Notes under the pieces: generated by a model | The model's input: the letters and a program-made list of their open reading frames with translations, nothing else | The model's database searches: none | Told to the model about the DNA's origin: nothing | Origin: Carettochelys insculpta | Taxonomy: Eukaryota; Chordata; Testudines; Carettochelyidae | Direction: 5' to 3' | Assembly (NCBI RefSeq): GCF_033958435.1 | Contig: NC_134161.1 | Span: 11,160,001-11,224,000, forward strand | DNA length: 64,000 bases | Part shown: piece by piece, positions 1 through 11,600 of the stretch | Position numbering within the stretch: position 1 is the first letter of the stretch | Layout of the letters: every line of letters starts with the position of its first letter | Position numbers and translations under genes: made by a program

Positions 1-129
1 GATCTGGCTGATAGAGAGGCTTTTTTAGCTTTTTTCCTCTCCACCCATCACCCCTATATTGGATATGTCTGAATCAGGCAGATCACAGACTTGCACATAG
101 GGGATCTCCATGCCATCAGCCTCCTAACC

Positions 130-552
130 CAGTGGTTTTTAACCAGTGTGCCTTGAGAACTGTCCAAGTATGCTGCGAAATGTTGTCAAATTTCCCTCAC
201 AGTGTCTCTTTGCAGAGCCACCGCAGAGGGGTCGAGGGGGAGGAAGGGTGGTGGACTGGGACGGGTGTGGGTGTGCTCACTTGGGTTCAAGCAGCAAGGC
301 TGGTCCAGCTGGTGCAGGGTTTGTCAATTTCCCCCTCTCCTTCCCTGTGGTGGCTCTTTAACATGAGTGCATTTGATCCTTGTTTAGCTACTGTGTTGTA
401 AACCTCTCTAGTAAGACAGTAACCATAGTATATACAAGTAAATGCAGTGGTTATGAGCGATCGATTCAGCTGAAAAAAAAAAAGTGGGTGCTTCATGGAA
501 TTTTTTGTCTTGTTGAAGTGTGCCGTGTTACTGAAAAGGCTGGGAACCCGTG
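130..552. mobile_element. hAT-like non-autonomous DNA transposon
   Basis: The left end reads CAGTGGTTTTTAACC and the right end, reverse-complemented, reads CACGGGTTCCCAGCC. These are diverged terminal inverted repeats of the type seen in hAT elements. The flanking octamers TCCTAACC (122-129) and CCCTAATC (553-560) agree at 6 of 8 positions, as expected for the 8-bp target duplication of the hAT superfamily. The 423-bp interior has no transposase-like reading frame, so it would have been moved in trans. Superfamily assignment is inferred from the ends and the duplication length. Confidence 0.62.
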
Positions 553-3500
553 CCCTAATCCTCAGGCTCTAGCATGTGAGAATCAGGCCCTGCTGACTCC
601 CTTTCTCTTCCAATATGGAGTCAAAATGAATTTTGAGACAGGCTTGGAAGTAGAATTGTACCCCTCCAAACACCTTGACCCAGCCACTCATGTTGAGCCC
701 CATGGCATTCCCCTGCCACCATCCAGAAGGAAGGTTGCAGCTGTGTTGTCCCTCTGTGAAAAAGTGGCCGTGGTGACAGAGGGTGAGAAATTTTCAAACA
801 TCTCTCTCTGCATCAGGTTTGCGTCTTGTGGCTTTGGGTTTCAAGGAGTTCACATGCACAGTTGCATTCTGGAAGTACATCGTTTTGCATTGCAGTTGTG
901 CTGAGGAGGACCAGTTGTGGACAATTGTACTGAAACTGCTGGATATCGTACAAATGAATATTGGTCTCATGGCTTCCTTGTGTTTGTCTGTCTGCAGCCG
1001 TCTTTTGTCTTACACTTGGACTGCAAGCCCTCTTAGGCAGTGACAGTGTTTTTGTTCTGTTTGTTCAGCACCTTGCACCTTGAGGTTCTGATCCATGACT
1101 AGAGCTCATACATACTATGGCAATATGAATAACAACAACTATGGTAGGTGCTGGAGGAACACACAACCAAGAGAGTGTTCCTCCCACAGAAGACAGAGCG
1201 GAGACAATGGAGAAACCCATAAGCCTCACTCTTATTCTAAGCCTCCTTTGATGAACCTTGGCCCATATTTAGATCCAAATCTACTTGTCTTCTGTGAGCC
1301 CTCAAAGTGTTTTCACTTCTGCCTTGGAGTGGGGATCACGTGCCAAAAAAACTGTGCCAGAGGCTCTTCTTTTAAACCTTTATGATCAGGAGAACTGGCT
1401 GAACAATGCTCAGAAGGAGAGGTGGGGAACATGGGTTTATTTGCGAAACTTTTAACTTGTGATTGACACAGACCACAAACACTTGGACTTGTGTTACTCA
1501 ACCAGCTGCCGAGGTGGTAAATAAGGGAAAAGTGTTCTGTGCAAAACAGTGGTAGGCTGGATCCTCAGCTGACAAAACCATGGTGCTTTATGGATATCAG
1601 CAAAGTTATGCAGACTGACAAAACTGTGGAGCTGACCCTCTAGCCTTCATCAGTTGACTGGGGAAATTGCTGAAGAAATTATTCAAGACTATTATTGGAA
1701 TGGCTCTAGCCAGGAGTAGAAGGCCTGGAGAGAGGTGTCCAGCCCAGTTCTGATGACAGAGAAGGTTCAGAGAAGCATCTAACATTCTGGATACATCTCT
1801 GAACCATGAGCATTGAAGCAGGAGGTGAGGGACAGTTCAGTAGGTATCAAGCTCCAGGGCTGGAGCTCAATTTCTGGTCTGATCCCCAAATCTGTTGCAG
1901 ATCTCCCATCTTGTGTCTCAGCCACATGCTCCACCAGGAGAGAGTCACTTCTGCATTCCTTTCCTCAGGGTTCATCAACATGTGCCTCTAAATCGATGTT
2001 ACTTATGCCACTCGGTGTGAAAAAACACGCCCCAAGAAACGCCACTTACTTTGACTTAAAGCAGTGTCTGTTCCACATGATGTCGATGGGAGATGCTTTC
2101 CTGCAAACATAGCTCGTGCCCCTTGTCGCATGGTAGTGAAGACAAGTTGGTGGTGAGATATCTGGTAGAAAAGCCATGAGGGATCCGTTTATTTTGTTTA
2201 GAAGACACAAATCCCGGTCAGGTGGAGTCTCTGCAGTGGAGAGCTGAGAGACCGAAGGGCACCACACACTATAAATAATTGAGAGGTTTCAGCTACCACC
2301 TCTTAGCTAAGCATCCTCCGGAGACCTCCCCTCACCTACTTCTGGTGCCTTTCTGTGACCCCGAAGCAGCCGCTCAATACCTGAACTGGGAGGAGTTCAG
2401 GCCAGAGCCTGGATCTAGGTTCCTGAGAGGTGAGGGCCATGCTGTGCTACCTTCTGGCCTCTGAAGGTGGCGTTTGGTGTCAGCCTCATCTTGTTTTCTT
2501 ATGACACTTTGGAGCCTTCTTCTTAAAGATAAAGTGACAACAAAATCCCCACCATGCTGCGAGACCCGACAGAAAAGAGAAATTAATGTAGTTACTCAGT
2601 TCCCACCAGCCTTTATCCATTACATCCCTTCGCCTCTGTCCTCACGCAGGCTATTGCCATTTGCCTCAAACCTGTGCCCAGCACTTCCCAGCTTGGCCAT
2701 ATTACTGGAGTGCGGCTGCACACCAGAGTCTGTGCTGCTAGGAGAGCTTGGGGAAGTCGTTTCACTTTCTTGGCCTTTGTTTCCAGAAGGACAATGATGC
2801 TTAGCTCCTTTCATAAACACCTGGTGCCTACAGATCAGGGATCCAGGAACCTAGGGAGTGTTACTAAATATTGTGGGCATCCAGCTATTAGGAGACCCCT
2901 GTAACGCAGGTGTGTAGAGATTACATGGCAATGTAAGACGCTCCAGGTGTGGATCGATATGATGGGGTTGTTACACATCTGGGATCCCAGAGCAGGAAAG
3001 ATCATCCCATAAGAGCTGTGGCATTTCACTCTGCGCTGGGCAGCCCCTGCATATGCTACCAAATTGGGCTGCCTTCTTGCATGTCCCTTGTGTCAGCCCT
3101 TTTCTCCAGCGTGAGCCCTGGCTGCACTCGTGGGACACAGATTGAGCTTTTATCATGGTGAAGACTGGCCATGGGCCCATCAGCGGTGGCTCCAGCCATT
3201 AGCAAGGGCTGAAGGTAGTCAAACTTGAAAGGGCTTTGGTAAAGAGACTCGAGCACGGTGTTGGGCTTTGCAGGTATTTTATTTTTTAAAAAAGAAGATA
3301 ATGAGTGAATTTAAAATGTGCTGAGCTATTTATAAAAGCAGATGAGTTCCCAAGCTGTTCTGATGAAGCATACGACAAGTGGGGATGGGGAAGAGGGAGC
3401 AGAAGCCACGCGGTAACTATTTAAAACAGACCTGTTTAGTTTGACTTTTAAATCTTGTTCTTTTCCTTTTGCTTGGGATGATCTAATCTGATGCCTGGTG

Positions 3501-4121
3501 CAAAGTTACGGAGGGAAGTGTGCAGGTGGGCCTTGCATCAGACATTATGTTATATCTGAGTGAGGGTTATGCCGAGTTTGTCAATTTCAGGCTAAATCTC
3601 AGGGCACTTAATTGCTTTCTGTTTCCTGTTGTCACACACTGCACATCCCCCCGGCCTTGCAAAAAACACCTTCCCACCCCAGCAAGTTATTTGCTGTCCA
3701 CTGTGCAGGCCCCCATACTGCCTCTGTGTGCCAGCAATCATGAAGGGATGGGTCTTTCCTTGTGCCAGATTCGGCTTCAGATGGATCCTGTGCACTGATA
3801 AGGTTAATTGATTTCGGTTGTTTTAATTAACAAAATTCAATTTCCACCTAATGAGAGAGATTTCAGTGTCACACATGTAAATGGCCAAATGACAAACACC
3901 ATCTGGGATGAAAGGGAAGGGAAGAAACAGCTAGTGACATGCAGACAGTAAAGAGGTGTGCATGGAAAGGGAAGGGGTGGGCAGGTTCATACCCAGGTAT
4001 GAACACACACAGGGAGTGTCACAGCTGTAGGGCGAAGGAACGACTTGCTCCATTTGTCACCCAAATTTTTAAGCAGGTCTCAGAGAGGTGACTGTGTTCA
4101 TCGGTATCAGTAAAAACAACA
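553..4121. other. Unassigned DNA, no gene recognised
   Basis: I find no convincing exon, RNA gene or well-bounded repeat here apart from the old repeat tail near 1037-1135, annotated separately. Open frames are short, overlap on both strands and show no recognisable protein motif. The phrase around 1553-1580 (GGCTGGATCCTCAGCTG) recalls old reptile interspersed repeats, but I cannot bound an element. Confidence 0.4.
1037..1135 (+). repeat. Old LINE/SINE 3'-tail fragment
   Basis: The stretch with GACAGTGTTTTTGTTCTG, CAGCACCTTGCACC and a final AATAACAACAAC tail matches, base pattern for base pattern, the better-preserved copy at 63870-63985 (GGCAGGGACTGTC, TTGTACAGCACCTAGCACC, then an AATAAAAATAATAATT tail). 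Both look like the 3' end of an old L2- or MIR-type retroposon. Confidence 0.45.
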
Positions 4122-4296
4122 AGGAGACCTGTGGTACCTGAAAGACTAACAGATTTATTTGGGCATTAGCTTTAATGGGTAAAAAGGCACTTGGCCAGCT
4201 GCAACTGACAAAGTGTATTTTTTACTCACGAAAACTTATGCCCAAATAAATCTGTTAGTCTTTATGGTGCCACAGGACTCATGGTTATTTTTTTTC
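4122..4296. mobile_element. Penelope-like element tails, head-to-head inverted pair
   Basis: Two copies of the same ~75-bp terminal sequence face each other. The left copy carries GACTAACAGATTTATTTGGG followed by TAGCTTTAATGGGTAAAAA. The right copy is the reverse complement, with TTTTTTACTCACGAAAACTT and CCCAAATAAATCTGTTAGTC. The shared block (GACTAACA..., AGCTTTyrTGGG) recurs in the 3' tail of the GIY-YIG-bearing element at 28482-29025, and that is why it is assigned to Penelope-like elements. A short unrelated centre (about 4195-4210) separates the arms. No coding region remains. Confidence 0.6.
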
Positions 4297-4365
4297 TCTT
4301 AGCAGAGTCACTGTTCTGACATGGTAAATAACCTCAGAGGGGTCACCTGCTAGTCTGTAGCCTTG

Positions 4366-4561
4366 CAAATAACAAGCAATCCTATAGCACCTTAAAGGCT
4401 AACAAATTTATTCAGTCCTCATGAGCTTTTGTGTCTAAGGCACACTTCCTCAGATGAGAAGTGGGTCTCACCCACCTTGCAGAAGTGGGTCTTAGTCACA
4501 AAAGCTTATGACCTAATACATTTGTTAGTCTTGAGTTACCCACAGGATGGCTTGTTATTTG
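4366..4561. mobile_element. Penelope-like element tails, second inverted pair
   Basis: The outermost bases CAAATAACAAG (4366-4376) and CTTGTTATTTG (4551-4561) are exact reverse complements. The interior holds two diverged opposed copies of the PLE tail: GGCTAACAAATTTATT...GAGCTTTTGTG on the left, and CACAAAAGCTTATGACCTAATACATTTGTTAGTC on the right. The minus-strand reading of the left arm contains CTGAGGA, a GTGT/ACAC hairpin and AAAAGC. The copy is only about 70 bp from the pair at 4122-4296. Confidence 0.6.
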
Positions 4562-4708
4562 TGTGGAATAGTGTGGAACCACATCAGAATCCGTGTCTTA
4601 AATGTGCATGCCTCTGCCATGATGAGCTACAAACAGGGATCCTTCATCCCTTCCAAGATCAGAGTGCTGCTACGGTGCTTATGCACTGTAGTCCTGGTGG
4701 TAGAATGA

Positions 4709-4973
4709 AGCCGGGTCTACGTGACAGAGCGATATCAGTAAAATTGTGTCACTAGGGGGTGTGAAAAATCCACAGCCCCTGAGCAGTGTAATTATGTTGA
4801 CCTAATATCCCCAATTAAACAGCACTATATCCATGGGAGAGCTGCTCCTTCTGACATAGCTACCACCTCTCAGGAAGCAGCTTAACTATGCCCACTGGAG
4901 AAGAATAGGAGCATCTTCTCTAAAGCACTCTAGCAGTGCAGCTGCAGCAGTGTGTCTATATGGAAGACGAGCC
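4709..4973. mobile_element. MITE with GGTCTAC...GTGTCTAT-type ends
   Basis: The segment begins CCGGGTCTACGTGACAG and ends near GTGTGTCTATATGGAAGACG. Internally it has AGGGGGTGTGAAAAATCCAC, a phrase shared in diverged form with the element at 45255-45525 (GGGATGTGAAAACCCCACAC). Inverted GTCTAC ends and a non-coding interior suggest a short non-autonomous DNA transposon. The superfamily is not determined. Confidence 0.45.
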
Positions 4974-5143
4974 TCTGGTAGGGAGCCAAAGATGTCTCTG
5001 CAGAGATGCCTCATATGAGTACAGTTCTGTATGGGAAGGGGAAGATGCTATACCGAATTAAAGCATCTGTATACAACAGTAACTGCACCCATGAGGAGAT
5101 GCAATGTTATCACTCTTTTGGTTAAGATTCATGCATCTAGCTC

Positions 5144-5240
5144 AACAAGAAGTCCTGTGGCACCTTATAGACTAACAGATATGTTGGAGCATAAGCTTTT
5201 GTGGGTAAAGACCCACTTTGTCAGATTCATGAGTCGTGGG
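5144..5240 (-). mobile_element. Penelope-like element 3' tail, single copy
   Basis: Read on the minus strand, the tail has CTGACAA, then a perfect 6-bp hairpin GTGGGT-CTTT-ACCCAC, then AAAAGCTTATGCTCC, then CTGTTAGTCTATAAGG and a CCACAGGACTT end. It is the best preserved of the TGTTAGTC tails here. The order of motifs resembles a hammerhead ribozyme core in which two CpG sites have decayed to CpA. Only the tail is present; the coding part is absent. Confidence 0.6.
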
Positions 5241-5589
5241 GGGGCAGGAGGGTCAGAAGAGTATTTAAAGAGGGGGGTCCCGGTAAGAGGGAGGGCCAGA
5301 ACTGACAAGGTCTATTCAGTCAGGGTGGAAATGGCCCATTATCAGTAGCATACATCAAGAGAGGACAAAATAAGTCAGATCAGTCGGGGGGATGTGGCCT
5401 ATTGTCAGATTCTAATGTGGAGGTGTGAACATCCACAGCAGAGAAACTGCTTTTGAAAGGGGCCAGCCACTCCCAGTCTATGTTTAATCCTTGATTGATG
5501 GAGTCAAATTTGCAGATGAATTGCAGCACGGAGATTTCTCTCTCCACTTTATTTTTGAATTTTTTTAATGACCCTAGCTGACATTTATA

Positions 5590-5917
5590 CTACAGATTGA
5601 ACTTCTCTTATTCGGCACCTTTGGGACCTTACTGGTGCTGACCAAGAGAATTTGCTGGACTATGGGAGGTCATATTGTCTAGCAGCATGACCAACACTTC
5701 CACTGCTGACTGGGCTCCAAGAAGACATTTGGGGTAAATTAGAGCTAAATAACAGCACAGAACACTGAGAGCCAGGACTGGTGGCTAGAAACAAACTTAT
5801 GGGACTGTGGCAGACTTGGCCACACCCATGATAAGTGGTCATCTGGCTGACTAAAATCATGCTGGAGTGGAGGTGTTGCTGGATGAGAGTGCTGGATTAG
5901 AAAAATTCAACCTGTAG
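5590..5917. mobile_element. Tc1/mariner-like MITE flanked by TA
   Basis: The left terminus CTACAGATTGAACTTCTCTT and the reverse complement of the right terminus (CTACAGGTTGAATTTTTCTA) form a ~30-bp imperfect inverted repeat extending into TATTCGGCAC / TAATCCAGCAC. A TA dinucleotide lies immediately outside each end (5588-5589 and 5918-5919), as expected for Tc1/mariner-type insertion. The 328-bp interior is non-coding. Confidence 0.65.
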
Positions 5918-7019
5918 TACCAAAATCATGCCTAGGCCACTGGCCAGTGTCCCTTTGTCTCACAGAGGCCTCTCCAGCTGTGATCCAAGCTCACTATTGC
6001 ACTCCTCATGACTGCTTCCATGTGCTGTGCCGCAAATAAAGGCTCCTCCGGGCATAGGAATCACAGTCCACACGCTGGGAAACTGCGAGAGGCAGTTCAG
6101 GGGATATGCCTAAAGCCTCAGCATGGGAGCTGGCATTAGAACTTGTGAATTGCTTGCACTCCTCAGACTGAACTACACACGCCCATATGCAGGACTTTTT
6201 TGTGCCAGTACCTGCTGATACTGAGTACTGGCACCTCAGCAGCTCCAGCCATGGAACTGGTTGGGGGAGGGAAGCTGGCTGGCTACTGGCACCTCTTTTT
6301 TTTTTTTTAAACCAAAAAGGCACTGTCCACAAGGGTCCATCTTCTATCGGAGTCTTGGACAGCGGTAATGCCAGGGTGCTGCCAGTTGCTGATCAGACCA
6401 ATATAGACAGTCATCACCCTCCATTCGCGAACAACTAAATTCTAGCTCATTGCCCTGCTCTGGCCACATTTAGGGTGCCCAACGCTGAGGGTTCAGGAGC
6501 TCTTCAACTAGCATCTGGCAAGGTTCCCTGCTCACTCCTTGGCTGCCTTGCGTGCAGACTGAAATCAACAGAGAACGAGGCTGGGGAAAGCATGCGAGGG
6601 GGAAGGGAGGAGTTAGAGTCACTTCTCATCAACTAGATCAATCTTGCTGCGTCCAGAGCCTCTCAGTGAGCTGAACGCAATTGTCTCTGTGGCCTGCACA
6701 GGGTCGAAGTCGATCGTTTCAGTGTTCAGAATGCAGAGCAGCTGCCAGTGTTGCAGAACCAGAAAGGCTGGCTTGCATGCAGTAAGCAGTGGCACGGCAG
6801 TGAGAGGGCATTTTGAGATGCCTCTTCGGATCAGCCGGAGGCTGGCTAACCTAGCCATTGCTGGGAATTCTTACCCTGGGGCTGCAGCAGTGTGAGAGCC
6901 CTGGAGGGGGCAGTTTGCCTGAAGGAGAAGGCCAGCTCTCTTTAAACACACGCTACACTTGTCCTCAGATAATCGTATAGCGATTTCAAGCTAAAAATAT
7001 TGTGGCTAATAAGTGTGTC
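5918..7019. other. Mostly unassigned DNA with a repeated TACTGGCACC motif
   Basis: No exon is recognised. Within 6187-6330 the phrase TACTGGCACCTC occurs twice (near 6226 and 6284), with an A/T-rich tract (T12 near 6296-6307). The block looks like part of an interspersed repeat. A perfect 10-bp inverted repeat lies at 6202-6234. Confidence 0.35.
6202..6234. repeat. Perfect 10-bp hairpin
   Basis: GTGCCAGTAC (6202-6211) and GTACTGGCAC (6225-6234) are exact reverse complements separated by 13 bases. It is probably internal to an interspersed repeat rather than a functional terminator. Confidence 0.7.
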
Positions 7020-7285
7020 TACACCACTGCCCTCCGCTGGATGGAATCACTCATGGGAGCTATGTGGTTAGCCAATAGAGGTACTCCTCCTTTATCTTAA
7101 GTGGCTGGAGCATTTCCTTTTAGAATGAGGGCATCTGAACATGCTCTCTAAGAAGAATGCTGGCCTTGTGATTAAGGCACTGAACTGGGATTTGAGACCC
7201 ACTTCTAGATTTGTCACAGTCTTCTCATACGAGGCTTGAAAAATCACTTATTCTGTGTGTCTGCTTCCCCAGGTGTTCTCCAGAC
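7020..7285 (+). repeat. MIR-like SINE fragment
   Basis: The text TGTGATTAAGGCACTGAACTGGGATTTGAGACCCACTTCTAG resembles the tRNA-derived head of MIR/core-SINE elements (promoter-box spacing, 'actgggattyrrgagacc'). It is followed by a decayed CTTGAAAAATCACTTATTCTGTGTGTCTGCTTCCCC body. Bases 7020-7130 may be a second older repeat. Boundaries are approximate. Confidence 0.45.
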
Positions 7286-10200
7286 TGTCCCCTGTGAGAG
7301 AACCCCCATCCCTGACTTGGCAGAGGAGACCTGCATTCAGGGTCATTCATTCTTACTGGCCCATTCATTCTTTCACATTTGCTGAGCCTACCAGCAAGGA
7401 GATATGCTATGCTTTTGGTGTGTGCAACACAATGGATATCTTTGCTCTCTCGAACTGGGTTGATGCTCTCTGATGAGGCAGACTGGACCCTGAAGCCCCC
7501 TGCTGGAAGCTCATGACCTTGCCACACCCCATCCCAGTAACCACAGAGAAGACCTCCAAGACAGGCTAGAGTGTTGGCCAGAGGAAGCAGCCAATCAGAG
7601 GCCAAAAAGGCACTATAAGAAGATCTGCAGGATCAGAGCCAGCTCAGTGCGATGGGAGACCTCGTAGAGCAGGGGGGGTGGGAATCTCTGGCCCATGATC
7701 TGGATCTGGATGGCAGCTTTTTAGGATGTGGAACTCGAGGCCTGGGGTTTCCCTTCCCAACTGCCCAGCATCCGGCCCATGGTCGGCTGGATCAGGCAAG
7801 CCAAGGATGGATCCTGTCCAACAGGCTGTTGGGGGGGTAGTGGGGATGGAAATCAGCTCCACCTATTGCTGCTGCTGCCACTTACTGTGATTCCCCGCTC
7901 CAGGGAAAGGGGAGAGGGAGTAGCAGAGGCAGCAGCAGCTGCAGCACTTCCCAGAGGCTTCATTCTGCCTCTCTGGATGAAATTCCAGAGTAGAGGGCAG
8001 TGCTTGGGGCGCAGTGGGGAGAGGGCACAGACCCATGTGTGTGCAGGGGGTAATGTCCAGATAAGCTGCACCCATTGTCCAGGAAAGTAAGTAGGAGTGA
8101 ACGTCAGGAAGACAGTGGAACAAACACACACGCGTAACATGTGAGGAAATAGAACATATAAAAATTTGTGAACGTCCTGCAGTACATGTGGATCGCATTT
8201 CAAATCAACGTGCGTGCGCTGTTCTTAAAGGAGGGGTTCCAAAAAGGGTGGTTTGATATTATTTATTAAGGACCGTCTTGTATTCATGTGCATTGCGGCT
8301 CTCGAGCGATTGAGGGTTTTGGTTTTTTTTTCCCAAATATAAAAAAAGAGAAAGGTTGTTCTTGCTCTTTTGGTTGCTGATGGTGTGGGATTGGCTGCTG
8401 AAGCGAGCAGCAGCACCCCGGAGAGCTCCACGTGCGGAGCTGGTGAGACACTGTGTAGGAGGGTAGATAGGTGTGGGTGGACTGGATTGAAGGACAAGGG
8501 CTCCCCTCCCTGCCCAAGTGTGGGAACGGAGTGTGGAGGGATGCTACTGAGGGCCCTGAGATGGGCCTCTGTTAAACAGATACCCCAGCAGCAGATTGAT
8601 TGTTGTATACTGTTCACAACTTGGCCACAGGACTGATTTGTCGAGAGACCTTTGAATTGAGTCAGCACCACTACACAGCTTTGAGCAGACGGGCACTGGT
8701 AAGAGGTGAGAGCTGCCCGTTAGCAACCCTGTTACAGGCCCCCACCAAATTCCTGGCACATAAAATACGGAAAAGAGACTTGGGTGACTCTGCTCAGTAG
8801 ATTTCTGATCAGGAAACAGCACAGCGCTGAGAAGAACAGCAGCTGGCAGCCCAGCAAACCAGAGGCGCTCTTGGCATGCCATGAATTCCCCTCTCCAGGA
8901 CATATCCAAAGAGAAAAATGTAATGTGCACATGGGGCTCTCAGGACTGTGTGTGTGAGGGCTCTTGTCTCTGCCCCTCAGAGTTCAGTGCAGTTCTGAGG
9001 AGCCCAGGGCTTGCTGCATATCAGCCAGAGGCTGCAGATAAGAGAAAGCGATTTCTGTTTTTAATTAACTGAGCTTTCATTTAAGGATAAACAAAGGCCA
9101 GGCTTGTGTTCTGACAGCTGGCTGTCCTTCTGGGTCAGATAAGAAGGCAAGTTATTGCCTGCAAGCTGCAAAAGGGATCAGGAGAGATTCCAAGAAGCAA
9201 GAGTGTGAACCAAAGCTGAGTGAATGTAGGTGCTGGAGTTGAGTTTTGATCAATGGCAGAGCTAGAGGGTGATGAGTCTTTGCTGGTGCTGCCTCCAGTT
9301 GTACTTACCAGTTTGAAACAATGCCACATGTCCCCCTGTCCCCAATGGCTGCTGGGGTTGGGGGCCATGGACTTGCCTACCTTTGCCTAGTAGCTCCACC
9401 ATAATCCACTTTATGCTTTGCTCTGAAAAGCAGCAGAGAACCTGATGCCCATTTGTCCCTTCTGTTCTGGGTGGGCAAAGAATGGACCACAGCAACCTGT
9501 AAACTTTGAACCCTGAGCAGGGGAGCTAAACTCTGGAGTGATGGGACAGGCCACTTCCAAAAAGATAAAAGTTAAAAGCATCCCCTGCAAGAAGGAGAGA
9601 ATTTTCTTCCACTATCATATTTTCAGGAGGCAGTCCTTTTCATATATGTTATGCACCGTAAGACTTCTAAAACCATGCATCAGGCTCTCTCAAATCAGGA
9701 GTTTGGCTTAAAAATCATTGCTTTCTTACAAATGGTAGATGTTTGGATTCTTTTCGGGGCCTTCAGGGGTTTGGGCCTGTAGTTCCTATTCCAAGCTTTT
9801 CTGTGCAACCAAGAGGGAGGATTTTTTTCTTAAAATGAAAGCTGGTGTGTTCACTTAATCCCATATGGAGCCTGTGTGATTACACATTCATTCTACTGAG
9901 GCTGAAGATTTCCCAGTTATCATTCTGAGGTTTGACAGGTTCTTCTCTCAAGAGCAGGCCTAATATTAATAAAATTACCCATGAGCTGGGAACCCTGATG
10001 TATGGAGATCGACTACTAAATTAATGTCTGCACACCTGTGTACTCTCATCATCCCACATGGAACAACCTGAAATGTCAGCCATGATCTTCCTCATCACCA
10101 TCACATTCCTGGTCAGTAGCCATTATTCTGGCAGCTCAAAGAGTTACTTCTCTCTCTCCTCCTGGACTACAACTTGTCTGATATGTCATGCTGATACTGC

Positions 10201-11600
10201 TGTGCTTGCTGTGTATTCATTAGGAGCGTCTACTTATTCGTATTTCCTTGCCCTGCTGATGTTGGGGTGCTCCACTCCAATAAGTTAGTATATCAATGAA
10301 GACAACTTATCATCCACCTCAGCTGGTTGCCATGGCACTCTTGTATAGACATCTGCAGATGTTCCCATCCTAAAATATCCCAAAGCCAGTGTCAGCTCAT
10401 GGTGCTGTAGTTGTCTGGTGTCATTAAGAATAAACTCCAGTCTTGACTCTTGCCCCTTCAACACTCTATTCCCACTTCCCCAAAACTTAGAGCTGACTGA
10501 TGGGCCATTTCTCATTGCCAAAATATATAGGCCTGCAGCCTTATGCCAACAGATGAAGCCAGTGTCTTACAGGGGCCAGGCTGTTAAGCTCCTTGCATTA
10601 CTGCTAAATAAGTACTAAAGCTATCTCCAGGGGCCCCACGTGCTGCCATGAGCTGGAGCTTTAAGGGGGACTCTGAAGAGTGTGACAAAAATCACAGCAA
10701 TCAGTAACACGCCACTAGCAGCAGCTGCCTCAGCCTTTTCCCTTTGGCTCTGGAATAGGGCTCCTTAGGGTCCAGGCTCTCGGCCCACAAGGGCTTTGCC
10801 TCCCTTTGTAACAAACTGTGGCAGTGGGAAAACAAAGACCATGAGTATCCCTTCCCTGGGGCAAGCCCCTTTTTGTGGCCCTTCCTCAGGCATCTTTAAG
10901 GGCCAGACTCGGTAATATGGGGATGGGGAGAGTAGATCAAACAGCTCCTCGCCAACCATTCAGCCTTCTGTCTGGACCAGGAGGCTTTCTTCTCCCATGG
11001 CAGGAAGAGGAAGAATAAGTCTTCCTGTTCATGTCCTGCTGTCAAGGAAGCCATACCCTGGTGCGCAGGGGTGCATGGTACAGAATTCTATCAGATGGAA
11101 ATGGCTGTTGCCAGGTAAGCACCAGCCTGGCTGTTTCAGTATCGCCTCTGAGATGAATTAAGCATGTGAAGACCTGTGAAATTGCAGCATTCACAGGCTG
11201 TCATCTAAACAATTGCATTTCGATGAGAGAAAACAAACTCACTTAGGTCACCTGCAATCGGCTTTTGATGCCGGTAGATAGCAGTTAAACTGATGGAGGA
11301 GCAAAACCACTTCCTGACAGCTGATGATTCAGACATTCAATCACCCACATGGCACCTTTCCTAACATAGCGAGCACCCGGCATTCACAGTGTCTTCTGGA
11401 GTCTGTGTCTGCAGGGAAGGTGAGGGGGAAAGATCCAATGTGGTTGCTAAGGGCTTATCTCGGCAAGGGACATTTGCACTGGTCAATGAAATTACACAGA
11501 TGCAAACTCCAGTATAGTCACACTCCCCTGCTACAGAGCACAGTGCTAAGTGCTCTCTGCAGATTCTCACATACTGCAGTCACACACCCTGTACATACAA
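7286..11600. other. Unassigned DNA
   Basis: No gene is recognised. Around 7667-7720 the phrase AGGGGGGGTGGGAATCTCTGG resembles the left end of a hAT-like element, but no matching right end could be found. A/T-rich unique sequence at about 11150-11300 is free of recognisable repeats and is raised as a possible conserved element. Open frames of up to ~148 codons occur but overlap on both strands and lack motifs. Confidence 0.35.

Noticed and set aside
7667..7890. hAT-like element starting AGGGGGGGTGGGAATC
   Set aside because: A left-end look-alike only; no matching right end or target duplication was found.
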